43,425 nt of DNA, from NCBI GenBank assembly GCA_022564995.1, contig JADFKK010000021.1, forward strand, positions 1 to 43,425. Reading direction: 5' to 3'. The position numbers were made by a program, and so were the translations under genes. Position 1 is the stretch's first letter. The number at the start of each line of letters is the position of its first letter. The notes below the pieces were generated by a model. It did no database searches, was not told where the DNA came from, and saw only the letters and a list, made by a program, of their open reading frames with translations. Positions 7,759-15,818 of the stretch are shown here, piece by piece. Source of the DNA: Planctomycetota bacterium. Lineage in GTDB: Bacteria > Planctomycetota > Planctomycetia > Pirellulales > JADFKK01.

Positions 7759-10110
7759 ATGCTGACCATGCCGATCCTTGCTCGCCGAATCATCGTCTGC
7801 ACAGCGGCCCTTGTATTGGCCGCGGTCCAAGCTGCCGACGCTCAGACGCCGCCGTCGATCGGGTATATGTTTCCGTCGGGCGCGTCGGCCGGTCAAACCG
7901 TCGAGGTGGTCTTGGGCGGATACGATTGGACGCCCGACATGCAGCTCTTTGTGCATGACGAGCGCATCAAGCTACAGATGCTCGCGCCGCCCGGCGAGGT
8001 GATTGTGCCCGAGCCGCCGTATTGGTTCGGCAAGAAGGCCCGCCGGCCGCCGTTTCCGCTGCCGCGAGAAATGCGCGTGCGACTGACCATCCCCGCCGGC
8101 GTCTCGCCCGGCATGGTGCGCTGGCAGGCGGCCAACGCCAACGGTGCGACGGCATCCGGTCGCTTTGTCATCGGCGAGGGCGATGAACTGCTCGAAGTCG
8201 ACGACCGCCGAGAGCCGCAATCGCTCGCCGCACTGCCGGTCACCGTATCGGGCCGGATCAAGCGGATCGAAGAGGTCGATCGTTACCGCTTCACCGCGAC
8301 CAAGACAGGCCCCGTCACGTGCGCCGTCGTCGCCCGCGCGATTGGCTCGCCGCTGAATGCGGTCATCGAAGTTCACGATTCATTGGGCCGCCGAATCGCC
8401 AGCGTGGCCGACACGGCCGGCAACGACACGGCGCTGACGTTCGCAGCTGCGGCCAAGCAATCGTATACGGTGAGCATTTTCGACGTCGATTTTCGCGGCA
8501 ATCGGTCGTTCGTCTACCGGCTGTCGCTGGTGGCCGCCGGGCGCGTGGTCGCGGCAATTCCTGCCGCCGGTCGGCGCGGCCAAACGCGGCAGGTCGAGCT
8601 GATCGGCTATGGAATCGCCAGCGGCGCGGCCAAGCTGGAATCGGTCACCCGCAAGATCAGCTTCCCGACCGACAAGACGGCGACGTCGTTTCGATACCGA
8701 CTGGAAACACCGCACGGGATCTGCCTGCCATTTTCGCTCATCGTAAGCGATCTTCCCGAGACGATCGAACCGGCGCGAACCGGCAGCAGCGCGCCGCTGT
8801 TGAGTTTCCCCGCCGCGGTGACCGGTCTGCTTGAGGAGCGTTTCGGCGAAGACCAATATCGAGTGGCCGGAAAAAAAGGTGACGTCTGGGTGATCCACCT
8901 GTCGGCTCGACAAATCGCCTCACCGCTGGACGTGGTGCTCACCGTCACCGGTGCCGACGGAAAGGAGCTTGCCCGCAGCGACGATCTGCCGGGATCGACC
9001 GACGCGGCGCTGGCGTTTAGCCTTCCGGCCGACGGCGAGTATCGCATTGGCGTGGGCGATCTGAGCGGGCGCAGCGGCAATCGGGCCGCCGTCTATCGCC
9101 TCACCGTCGAACCGCCGCGAGCCGACTTCACGCTTAGCGTGCCCGAATTGCTCAACGTGCCGCTGGGCAGCAAGGCCAAGCTGTCGATCAAGGCGACCCG
9201 CACGGGCGGCTTTAAGAACCCGATTTCGATCACGCTCGCGAATTTACCCGCCGGCGTGAGCGTCCCCAAGAATCTTATCATTCCCGAAGGAAAGACCGCA
9301 CTGTCCGTCGATCTCGACGTTTCGGCAAAAGCTGCCGCGAGCGCCTCGCTGGTGAGGATCAGCGGACAAGCGAAATCGATCCGCCGCACGGCCGGTCCGC
9401 TGCTGATCGCCACCACCATCAAGCCGCCGTTTTCGATCGATGCCGAAGGCCAGGACGACGTGACCAAATGGCCCCGCGGCACGACGTTCCCCGCGCCGGT
9501 GTTGATCCAGCGCGACCAAGGATTCAACGGCCGGATCGTACTGGAAATGACCTCGCGCCAGGGACGCCATCGCCAGGGCATCCGCGGCCCGGAACTGCCG
9601 GTCCCGCCGGGCACGAAGCGGATTCTCTACCCGGTGTTTCTTCCGGAGTGGCTCGAGACGACGCGCACCTCGCGGATGGTGGTCAACGGCGTGGCCAAGG
9701 TGACCGATCCGCAGGGCAAGGTTCGCTACTCGCTCACGCGGCAGAAAACCCGCATGGGCTTTCTACCGACCGGCGCGCTGTTAAAGTTAGCGGCCGATGT
9801 CAGGGAGTTTCAAGCGATGGCGGGCGAAGCGTTTTCCGTTCCGCTGACCATTCGCCGCGCAAAACAACTTACCGAGCCGGTGCGTCTCGAACTAATTACG
9901 GGGGACGGGAACACCGCTTTCGCCGCCGACTCGATCAACCTTTCGGCCGGACAAACGCAGACCGTCTTTCCGATCACGCCGGGCTCCGCCGCCCGCGCCA
10001 AGGGCGAATACGAATTGACCATCCGCGCAACGCTGCTGCAAAACGGCACGCTGCCGGTCGTCTCCGAAACCAAAGTGATCGTCCAGATTGGTTCATCGAT
10101 CACGCCGTAG
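7759..10110 (+). CDS. Secreted PPC-domain (bacterial pre-peptidase C-terminal-like) repeat protein
   Basis: 783 residues from ATG 7759, chosen because the signal peptide follows directly (LARRIIVCTAALVLAAVQAADAQ). The frame is open further upstream but that part runs through intergenic repeats. The protein is all-beta. It opens with an Ig-like section (PSGASAGQTVEVVLGGYDW) and has at least two PPC-like domains: about 165-255 (VSGRIKRIEEVDRYRFTATK) and about 355-450 (DQYRVAGKKGDVWVIHLSAR). Further Ig-like domains fill the C-terminal half. No catalytic domain is visible. Planctomycetes often place such a protein with the DUF1549/DUF1501 pair, and a shared extracellular complex is an inference from that. 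Confidence 0.8.
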   Translation: MLTMPILARRIIVCTAALVLAAVQAADAQTPPSIGYMFPSGASAGQTVEVVLGGYDWTPDMQLFVHDERIKLQMLAPPGEVIVPEPPYWFGKKARRPPFPLPREMRVRLTIPAGVSPGMVRWQAANANGATASGRFVIGEGDELLEVDDRREPQSLAALPVTVSGRIKRIEEVDRYRFTATKTGPVTCAVVARAIGSPLNAVIEVHDSLGRRIASVADTAGNDTALTFAAAAKQSYTVSIFDVDFRGNRSFVYRLSLVAAGRVVAAIPAAGRRGQTRQVELIGYGIASGAAKLESVTRKISFPTDKTATSFRYRLETPHGICLPFSLIVSDLPETIEPARTGSSAPLLSFPAAVTGLLEERFGEDQYRVAGKKGDVWVIHLSARQIASPLDVVLTVTGADGKELARSDDLPGSTDAALAFSLPADGEYRIGVGDLSGRSGNRAAVYRLTVEPPRADFTLSVPELLNVPLGSKAKLSIKATRTGGFKNPISITLANLPAGVSVPKNLIIPEGKTALSVDLDVSAKAAASASLVRISGQAKSIRRTAGPLLIATTIKPPFSIDAEGQDDVTKWPRGTTFPAPVLIQRDQGFNGRIVLEMTSRQGRHRQGIRGPELPVPPGTKRILYPVFLPEWLETTRTSRMVVNGVAKVTDPQGKVRYSLTRQKTRMGFLPTGALLKLAADVREFQAMAGEAFSVPLTIRRAKQLTEPVRLELITGDGNTAFAADSINLSAGQTQTVFPITPGSAARAKGEYELTIRATLLQNGTLPVVSETKVIVQIGSSITP

Positions 10111-10158
10111 CCGAATTCGCAAGAATTTGGGCCACGACACGCTTCGGCGAAGCGCCGC

Positions 10159-10178
10159 CCGAAGTCTTGCGACTTCGG
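10159..10178. terminator. Possible bidirectional terminator between convergent genes
   Basis: A perfect 8-bp hairpin, CCGAAGTC-TTGC-GACTTCGG, lies in the 86-base gap between the convergent PPC and sulfatase genes. A second, overlapping inverted pair (ACTTCGGC ... GCCGAAGT, about 10171-10195) follows. There is no T-run, so this could equally be a REP-like palindrome. Confidence 0.4.
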
Positions 10179-10196
10179 CTACGGACGGCCGAAGTA

Positions 10197-11636
10197 TTAC
10201 TCCGCTCGTATTTCGGCGAGCTTCTTCAACAGCCGCTGCACGACCTGGGGCTTTTGCAGATACAGATTCTTCGTTTCGCCCAGGTCGTTGGCCAAGTTGT
10301 AGAGTTGGCCCGGCGGATCGCCGCGCCCCGGCTTGACGCGCCGCGGTTTTGAAAACCCGCCGGAGCCGAGACCGTCGATCAACTTCCAATCGCCCATGCG
10401 AATCGTCATCAGGCCGCCACCGGAGCGAATCACCAGGGCCTCGCGAATCGGCTGGTTTTCCGGCTGCCGGCCCAACAGCACGGGCGAGAAATCAACGCTA
10501 TCGGGACCGGCGCCGGGCGGCAGTTTTGCGCCGACGACGCCGGCAAACGTCGCCAGCATGTCGGTGAAACAAATCGTCTGGCGGCTCAGCGATCCGGCTT
10601 TAACTCGGCCGGGCCAGCGGACGATAAAAGGCATTCGATGCCCGCATTCCCAGGCGTCGGCTTTCATGCCCCGCAGCCCACCCGAGGCGTCGTGGCCGAG
10701 CCGCTTGACGTCGGCCTCGAACCACACCGGGCCGTTGTCGGAGCTGAACACGACCAGCGTCTCCTTCGTCATGCCGGCCTGGTCCAGCGCCTTGAGCACG
10801 CGGCCGATCATCGCATCGACCATCACGGTAAAGTCGCCATACATGCCGGCCCGGCTGCGGCCGACGAATTCTTTCGATGGCAGCCACGGCGTGTGTGGCG
10901 CGGGGTAAGCCAGGTACAGCATCAGCGGCTTGTTGTCTTTCCGCGCGGCGTGGTCCTCGATCACTTTCACCGCCTCATCGGTAAACCGCGGCAGCACGTC
11001 TTTCAGATTCAGATCGGGCGCAATGCCGCCGGCTCGCCAAAAGGCCCCTTGGATCGGCGACCAACCGTCGCTGTTGTTGGCCTCAATCTTGCCGGTCGGC
11101 GGCGTGACGGCCCGGTTGCCGCGGATGTAGAAGTAGGGCGGAATATCGGTCGAAGCGCGAATGCCGAAAAAGCTGTCGAAGCCGCGATCGACCGGTCCGC
11201 CCCGCAGCGGCTTGTCGTATCCCTTTTCCTCGAACCCCAAATGCCACTTGCCGACCATCGCCGTGCGGTAACCTTGCGATTTGAGCAGCGAGGCGATCGT
11301 CACCTGGCCCGGCTCGATCAGCGGCTGCTTGCGCCATCGCGAGACATTGGCACGAAACGGATATCGACCGGTCAACAAGCCATAGCGAGACATGTGACAC
11401 AGCGGCCCCGGCGCGTGGGCATCGGTGAATCGCATCCCCTCGCGAGCCAGCGCATCAATGTTCGGGGTCGGTATCTTCGACTCGGGATTGTAGCAGCCCG
11501 GATCGCCGTAACCCATGTCGTCAACCAAAATAAAGACGATGTTAGGATGGGCGGCCTGCGCGACGTGATCGCAGCAAATGGTTACGACCAGCGACGCCAG
11601 GGGTATCAAGAAAGATCGCATGGAGCATGAAGGCAT
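10197..11636 (-). CDS. Secreted sulfatase (arylsulfatase A family) with atypical CxMxR maturation site
   Basis: 479 residues, with GGGGAG 7-8 bases before ATG 11636. A signal peptide ends near AQAA (29). The metal-binding DD is at 39-40 (NIVFILVDDMGYGD). The formylglycine site should be near residue 80, where the sequence reads PLCHMSRYGLLTGRYPF. The Cys and Arg of CxPxR are present but the Pro/Ala position is Met. Other family marks are MVGKWHLG, VVFSSDNGP and FTDMLATFAGVVGAKLP. It is predicted to hydrolyse sulfate esters of polysaccharides in the periplasm or outside the cell. Whether the Met variant is still converted by formylglycine-generating enzyme is uncertain. Confidence 0.9.
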   Translation of the reverse strand: MPSCSMRSFLIPLASLVVTICCDHVAQAAHPNIVFILVDDMGYGDPGCYNPESKIPTPNIDALAREGMRFTDAHAPGPLCHMSRYGLLTGRYPFRANVSRWRKQPLIEPGQVTIASLLKSQGYRTAMVGKWHLGFEEKGYDKPLRGGPVDRGFDSFFGIRASTDIPPYFYIRGNRAVTPPTGKIEANNSDGWSPIQGAFWRAGGIAPDLNLKDVLPRFTDEAVKVIEDHAARKDNKPLMLYLAYPAPHTPWLPSKEFVGRSRAGMYGDFTVMVDAMIGRVLKALDQAGMTKETLVVFSSDNGPVWFEADVKRLGHDASGGLRGMKADAWECGHRMPFIVRWPGRVKAGSLSRQTICFTDMLATFAGVVGAKLPPGAGPDSVDFSPVLLGRQPENQPIREALVIRSGGGLMTIRMGDWKLIDGLGSGGFSKPRRVKPGRGDPPGQLYNLANDLGETKNLYLQKPQVVQRLLKKLAEIRAE

Positions 11637-11673
11637 TTTAGTCTCCCCGATGTCAAAGCAAGTATGCCATTAC

Positions 11674-12179
11674 TCATTTCAGTGTGAGATGTTCCGACGG
11701 ACCTTGCAGTCCTTTCTTTCGGAGTGTCGTCGTCAGAACTCGGTATTGACGGGTGTGTTTCGGAATCTTAACTCTCCCGCTCGCGATCCAGTGAATTTCC
11801 TTGGGCAGAGCGGCGAGCTTGGCGTTGTTCTCGTGCCCCAGGAATTCGTGGGTGAGCCAGTTGAGTTTCTTTTCGATTTTTGAGACCTGACTGGTGATGG
11901 CCGAATGGACTTCTACGAAGTATGCCACCGTCTTACCTGCCCGATTGTATCCGATGACATAGTCCCAGCGGCTCGCGTTAGGTGCAGCCCGGCGACAGTC
12001 GTCGTCGATGTTGGAGCTTCCAAGGACTCTCCGAGGGTCGTCCGCAATAATTCTGCCCTTCCCTTCCCTTCGCTCCGTTTGATTGCCTTCAGTCCATTCT
12101 GGAGTAACAGGTGATTCGCTTTGTCAATCGCCTGTTCGAAGACTTGTCGCGGAGTTGGCGTGCGTTTCTTCTTTGCCAT
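11674..12179 (-). pseudogene. Small nuclease-like partner of the ATPase, frameshifted by an AAGGG repeat
   Basis: ATG at 12179-12177 overlaps the stop of the upstream ATPase gene (TAATG). The frame reads MAKKKRTPTPRQVFEQ... to 12070, where three AAGGG units stand. Reading on, this frame runs out near 11913, while the neighbouring frame carries a clear protein to 11674. Removing one 5-base unit gives exactly 501 bases, a 166-residue protein with no stop. In that protein RWDYVIGY (D71) and AYFVEVHSA (E88, H90) lie on consecutive predicted strands, followed by the helix VSKIEKKLNWL. This D...ExH spacing resembles a PD-(D/E)xK-like nuclease core, but that is inference. It could be a pseudogene, a slippage-switched gene, or a sequencing error at the repeat. 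Confidence 0.7.
12056..12070 (-). repeat. (AAGGG)3 pentanucleotide repeat at the frameshift
   Basis: Three perfect CCCTT units on the plus strand (AAGGG in the coding direction). Two units restore the reading frame SEGKGRIIADDP; three break it. The unit length, not a multiple of three, makes this a possible on/off slippage tract. Confidence 0.85.
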
Positions 12180-13363
12180 TACGCCATGCTCCCCGCGTTC
12201 AGTGCATCTCCCACAAGATCGGCGATTCGGCCCGAGAAGCCGCTCAGGCCGCCCCAACCGGAAATTTTGTCATCGTCATCCCCAGGGTCCAGCGACGAGA
12301 TATCCCGAATCTCAACCTCATCGTCGGTCCGATCGAAGAAGTAGACGCGGTAGTCTTTTTTCAAGGCCGACGCGAACACCTCCTTAATGGGTTGACCGAG
12401 TATTCCGACGCGAAATATCTTCTTCAGGCTTTGCAGGGCCGCTCCTTCTTCAAGCTGTGCCAACTCCTTCAAAGCCCAAACCACGTCGAGAACAACAGGC
12501 GAGTGCGTCGACAAGATGACACGATATCCGCGCCACAGGAGTTCAAGCATCAAGAGACAAAAGGAAACGATGGCTTGTGGATGAAGGCCCATCTCCGGCT
12601 CTTCGATGATGACGGTCCGGACGTCTCCCTTTCTCTTGATCTTCGTACTGGGCATCAGCCAGTACATTCCCATGAGCAGGGGCGTGAATTCTCGTTGGCC
12701 GGCCGACCAAGCGCTGTACGGCAAAGGAGCGTCACTTCCGTCGGGCCACAGGACGATTTGCTTGCGCTGACCATCCGTATGTTGTAGGAGTTCTGCGCCG
12801 ACGTAAATGTCTTCGTCAATGAGTCTGCGAAGCTGCGATTTGAGACGTCCCGGTTGAGGGAATATGGCCTTTCCCGAACCGAGGCCATGTTCCATCAAGA
12901 GGCGCATCGACTCGCTGAAGTCTCGACTGCAATAAGGACTGCCTTGAGGAAAGCCCAGGAACGGCTTTGGCCAACCGTCTTGCAAGGCCAAAACGCGTTG
13001 CGCTGGAATGAGAAACGCCGTCTCCTTGTGATTTGTTGGGCCACGACGTGGCTTGACCACCCGCGAGCGAAAATCGTAGGGCTTGCCATCCACGTTGATC
13101 GACGTATCCCGCTTCCATACGCTCTCCATTCCCCCGCCAAAGTAGATGGATAGAAAAGATCCGACGGGATCCTTATCCTTTGGCCAAGTAAAACCATATT
13201 GCTTCAAATTCCTGCTGACGGCGCCGGAATCCTCGATCACCTTAAAGAGCTGAACGAATAGGCTCTTTCCGCTGGCCTGCGGACCCACCAAGATCGTCAA
13301 GTCGCCGAAACGGACTTCGCCCCGCTTGATTGGGCCGAATGAAGATACTTCGAGACTTCGCAT
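12179..13363 (-). CDS. OLD/AAA_21-like ATP-binding protein, candidate defence ATPase
   Basis: 394 residues. The N-terminus MRSLEVSSFGPIKRGEVRFG is the usual start of this ABC-type SMC/OLD-like ATPase group. Walker A is GPQASGKS (27-34). An ABC-like signature, WSAGQREF, is at about 220. Walker B is TVIIEEPEMGLHP (about 252-264), and the H-loop is ILSTHSPVV (about 284). There is no TOPRIM domain, so this is not a full OLD nuclease. GAGG precedes ATG 13363. The downstream small gene starts inside the stop codon (TAATG), so the two products are made together. Known two-gene defence systems often pair such an ATPase with a nuclease; membership of a named system cannot be shown. Confidence 0.85.
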   Translation of the reverse strand: MRSLEVSSFGPIKRGEVRFGDLTILVGPQASGKSLFVQLFKVIEDSGAVSRNLKQYGFTWPKDKDPVGSFLSIYFGGGMESVWKRDTSINVDGKPYDFRSRVVKPRRGPTNHKETAFLIPAQRVLALQDGWPKPFLGFPQGSPYCSRDFSESMRLLMEHGLGSGKAIFPQPGRLKSQLRRLIDEDIYVGAELLQHTDGQRKQIVLWPDGSDAPLPYSAWSAGQREFTPLLMGMYWLMPSTKIKRKGDVRTVIIEEPEMGLHPQAIVSFCLLMLELLWRGYRVILSTHSPVVLDVVWALKELAQLEEGAALQSLKKIFRVGILGQPIKEVFASALKKDYRVYFFDRTDDEVEIRDISSLDPGDDDDKISGWGGLSGFSGRIADLVGDALNAGSMA

Positions 13364-13643
13364 TTACTGTGCCTCAACCCAGGTCACGGCGAACGAAACA
13401 CCACACACCCCTACACATGCGATTCTATCTGAGACGTCACGTTCTCGCAACACAATTGATTCTTGGGCCGTGACGTAGGTCATGCTCTGCATGACGTGTG
13501 TGGCACCGGCGATTCAGCACCGGCGATTCAGGCATGGGGAGCGTGCCCTACGGTGAAATCATCGCGAGCTTGTGGCATAATAAGAGCGTTGCCGTCGCAA
13601 GTCGTATTTGCATGGCCCGACTGTCGAGTGAAGGAGAAACACG

Positions 13644-14570
13644 ATGCGATGTTTCCGTATTGCCGCTTTGGCCGTTGTCGGTTTCATGATGCTGTGGTTG
13701 ATTTCCCAGAGCGTCTCCGCCCAAACCAAGGAGAAGGCGAAGCGGAAGCCCGCCGGGGTATCTTACTCGGCCAAGGGAGCCCGCGAGGAAGTCTATAAAA
13801 CGGCCAGCGGCACGCAGCTCAAGCTGTGGATTTTTTCGCCGCGGGGACACAAGCCTTCGGACTCGCGGCCGGCCGCGGTGTTTTTCTTTGGCGGCGGGTG
13901 GAACGGCGGAACGCCGGCGCAGTTCGAGCCACATGCCCGCTATCTGGCGTCGCGGGGCATGGTGGCCGTGGTGGCCGATTATCGGGTGAAGAGCCGGCAG
14001 GGCACTACGCCGTTTGAGTGCGTGGCCGACGGCAAGAGCGCGGTTCGTTGGCTACGCTCGAATGCCAAGCGGCTGGGAATCGATCCGCAAAGGCTAGCGG
14101 CCGGCGGCGGATCGGCCGGCGGTCACGTGGCGGCGGCCACCGGAAATGTACCCGGGTTAGATGAAAAAAGCGAAGACGCATCGATCAGCAGCAAGCCCGA
14201 CGCGCTGTTGCTGTTTAACCCGGTGTTCGACAACGGGCCGAAGGGATTTGGCTACCGTCGCGTGGGCGAGAGGTTCAAGGAAATCTCGCCGATGCACAAC
14301 ATTCGCCAAGGAGCCCCGCCGACGATCGTGTTTCTTGGCGACCGCGATTCGCTGATTCCGGTTGAGTCAGCCGAGGCCTACAAGGCCAAGATGCAGGCGG
14401 CCGGCGCCCGCTGTGATCTGCACGTCTACGCCGGGCAGAAGCACGGCTTTTTTAACAAGAGCCGCAGCCCGAAGCATTACGCCAAAACGGTGTTCGCGAT
14501 GGATAAATTTCTGGCGTCGCTGGGATGGCTGAAGGGCGAGCCGACGATTACGATATCGAAGAATGAGTGA
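13644..14570 (+). CDS. Secreted alpha/beta hydrolase (BD-FAE/esterase-like)
   Basis: 308 residues, with GGAG 8-9 bases before ATG 13644. The signal peptide ends at about VSAQ (27). The oxyanion-hole region is FFFGGGWNGG (80-89). The nucleophile elbow is GGGSAGG (S157), the acid is in GDRDSLIPV (D233 or D235), and the catalytic histidine is in QKHGFFN (H267). The family removes acyl groups from carbohydrate esters or small esters, and planctomycetes secrete many. Its 280-base upstream gap (13364-13643) has a duplicated CACCGGCGATTCAG and no other gene. Confidence 0.85.
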   Translation: MRCFRIAALAVVGFMMLWLISQSVSAQTKEKAKRKPAGVSYSAKGAREEVYKTASGTQLKLWIFSPRGHKPSDSRPAAVFFFGGGWNGGTPAQFEPHARYLASRGMVAVVADYRVKSRQGTTPFECVADGKSAVRWLRSNAKRLGIDPQRLAAGGGSAGGHVAAATGNVPGLDEKSEDASISSKPDALLLFNPVFDNGPKGFGYRRVGERFKEISPMHNIRQGAPPTIVFLGDRDSLIPVESAEAYKAKMQAAGARCDLHVYAGQKHGFFNKSRSPKHYAKTVFAMDKFLASLGWLKGEPTITISKNE

Positions 14571-14645
14571 GCCGCAAGGCGCTAGCCGCGGGTTTTGCTA
14601 GGGAAGGCGTGGCGTACATTCACCGGCGGCTAGCGCCTTGCCGCT
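14571..14645. repeat. Inverted repeat family A, copy 1
   Basis: The arms GCCGCAAGGCGCTAGCCGC and GGCGGCTAGCGCCTTGCCGC face each other around a short spacer that contains TGGCGTACATTCACC. Related copies are at 25243-25318 and 41601-41699. It starts directly after the esterase stop codon and ends 9 bases before the end of the convergent double-UGA gene. Confidence 0.85.
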
Positions 14646-14654
14646 TACATGGCT

Positions 14655-15560
14655 TCAACGGTCGGCCGCAACCTTCGCCCTTAGATTCCCCTGCACGACG
14701 AACGGCGTTTTGTCGAATTCCAAAGACACCGTGGCGCCTCCCGCGGCCTTGGCGTTGAGCTTACACGAAGCTACGGCGCCGCCGCCTCAGCCGTACTCCA
14801 TCTTGCCGGTCGACAGCTTCTTGCCGCCTGAGCCGCGGACGACGTAGTGCATCGCAATGCGTTTGCCGTCGCGATAGATGCTCAGGCCGCTGTGATGCTC
14901 ACCCTGCACTCCGGCCATCACGCGGATGCCTTCGCCCGTTGCTCGCACCTTGCACTGAATGTGGACCGCGCTGCTGAGCTGCACACGATTGATCTGGCCC
15001 TCGCGCACGGTGAGTTTGCGGATGCCATGGGGAGAAGTGGCCGAAATGAACCAGGGCTTGCCCTCTTTATCGGTGCGGAGGATGCGATAGCCGATCAGCG
15101 TGTACGTGCCGGGGGCGAGTGCTCGCCGTTGGTCTGGCGCATCAGCCTTCTTGGCCTTCTTCTTTTCGGCGTCTTCCCACGACAAACGAACCATCCGCCC
15201 GTCGGCGTCTTTCAGCATCAGCGAGCCCCGGCGGAAGCTGGGCACCACGAAGCCCACGCCGCGGGAGTCTTTCTTCGCGGCGACCGTCACGGCGCGCGGC
15301 GGTTTGAGTTGGCCGGATTTCAAAAACTCGACGAGAGCCACACGGGCCTCTGGCGGGGCTTGCCCGCTTCAGGCCGTGCGGTGGACCTGATCGAGCCAAG
15401 CCCTGTCAGTCGCGAATTGCAAATCGGGCGGCTGGTGACACAGCGTGCAGTTGCGCTGGAACTTCGCGCCGCTTTCAGCGACCAGCGCGTCGCTCTGAGC
15501 CGCAGCACGGTTTGCGCCAAAGAGCGCGAGCGCTGCGGCAATCAGGGATATTCTAACCAT
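14655..15560 (-). CDS. Candidate selenoprotein: secreted CxxCH protein with two in-frame UGA codons
   Basis: The start is ATG 15560, with GGAGG 9 bases upstream. Signal peptide 1-22 (VRISLIAAALALFGANRAAA). A haem-type CTLCH is at 38-42 in a short cytochrome-like domain. The frame meets UGA at codon 64 (15369-15371), continues with typical coding sequence (SGQAPPEARVALVEFLKSG), meets UGA again at codon 258 (14787-14789), and continues (GGGAVASCKLNAKAAGG ... LRAKVAADR) to a final UGA at 14655-14657. That gives 301 residues in one unbroken frame. Each internal UGA is followed by a hairpin with a CGTGT loop (20-24 and 25-29 bases downstream), within the range of bacterial SECIS elements. TGA is a normal stop elsewhere in the window, so global recoding is ruled out. 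The alternative is a pseudogene with two nonsense mutations. Confidence 0.6.
14758..14772 (-). promoter_or_regulatory. SECIS-like hairpin after UGA codon 258
   Basis: AGCTT-CGTGT-AAGCT in coding direction: five perfect pairs. The pentaloop is identical to that of the first hairpin although the reading frame and encoded residues differ. The loop starts 20 bases after the UGA. Confidence 0.5.
15334..15351 (-). promoter_or_regulatory. SECIS-like hairpin after UGA codon 64
   Basis: In coding direction AGAG(G)CC-CGTGT-GGCTCT: six base pairs with one bulged G, and a five-base loop containing GU. The loop starts 25 bases after the UGA. Confidence 0.5.
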
Positions 15561-15645
15561 CGTCGAAAACCTCCAAAAAAACTCCATATTCGCCAGCACA
15601 TCACTACGCGACAGATTCTTTACTTCGCACGGCCACAAACGGATC

Positions 15646-15727
15646 GTTTAACGGCAAGCCGCAGGCGACTGCGTTCGGAGTGAACACCTAGCTTAGAAAC
15701 GCAGTCGCCTGCGGCTTGCCGTTAAAC
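15646..15727. repeat. Inverted repeat family B, copy 1
   Basis: Perfect 30-base inverted arms (15646-15675 and 15698-15727, starting GTTTAACGGCAAGCCGCAGG) around a 22-base loop. A second copy is at 26452-26533. It lies in the 258-base gap between the FlgI-like gene and the double-UGA gene, both on the minus strand. Confidence 0.95.
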
Positions 15728-15818
15728 AAAAAGTGGTGCCACCTTCATCCACGATCAGTATAACACAAAGCGAAGCCGAGGAGTCAAGCTACCGGTTCAA
15801 CTCGTCGGCGAGCCCGCC

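Noticed and set aside
12179..13363. Complete OLD nuclease
   Set aside because: The ATPase lacks a C-terminal TOPRIM domain; only the nucleotide-binding parts are present.
15354..15368. GCGGG-CAAGC-CCCGC hairpin directly after UGA codon 64 as the SECIS element
   Set aside because: It begins two bases after the UGA, too close for a bacterial SECIS; the CGTGT hairpin further down has the proper distance.
14655..15560. General reassignment of UGA to an amino acid in this organism
   Set aside because: UGA is the normal stop of the DUF1549, DUF1501, exbD and other genes here.
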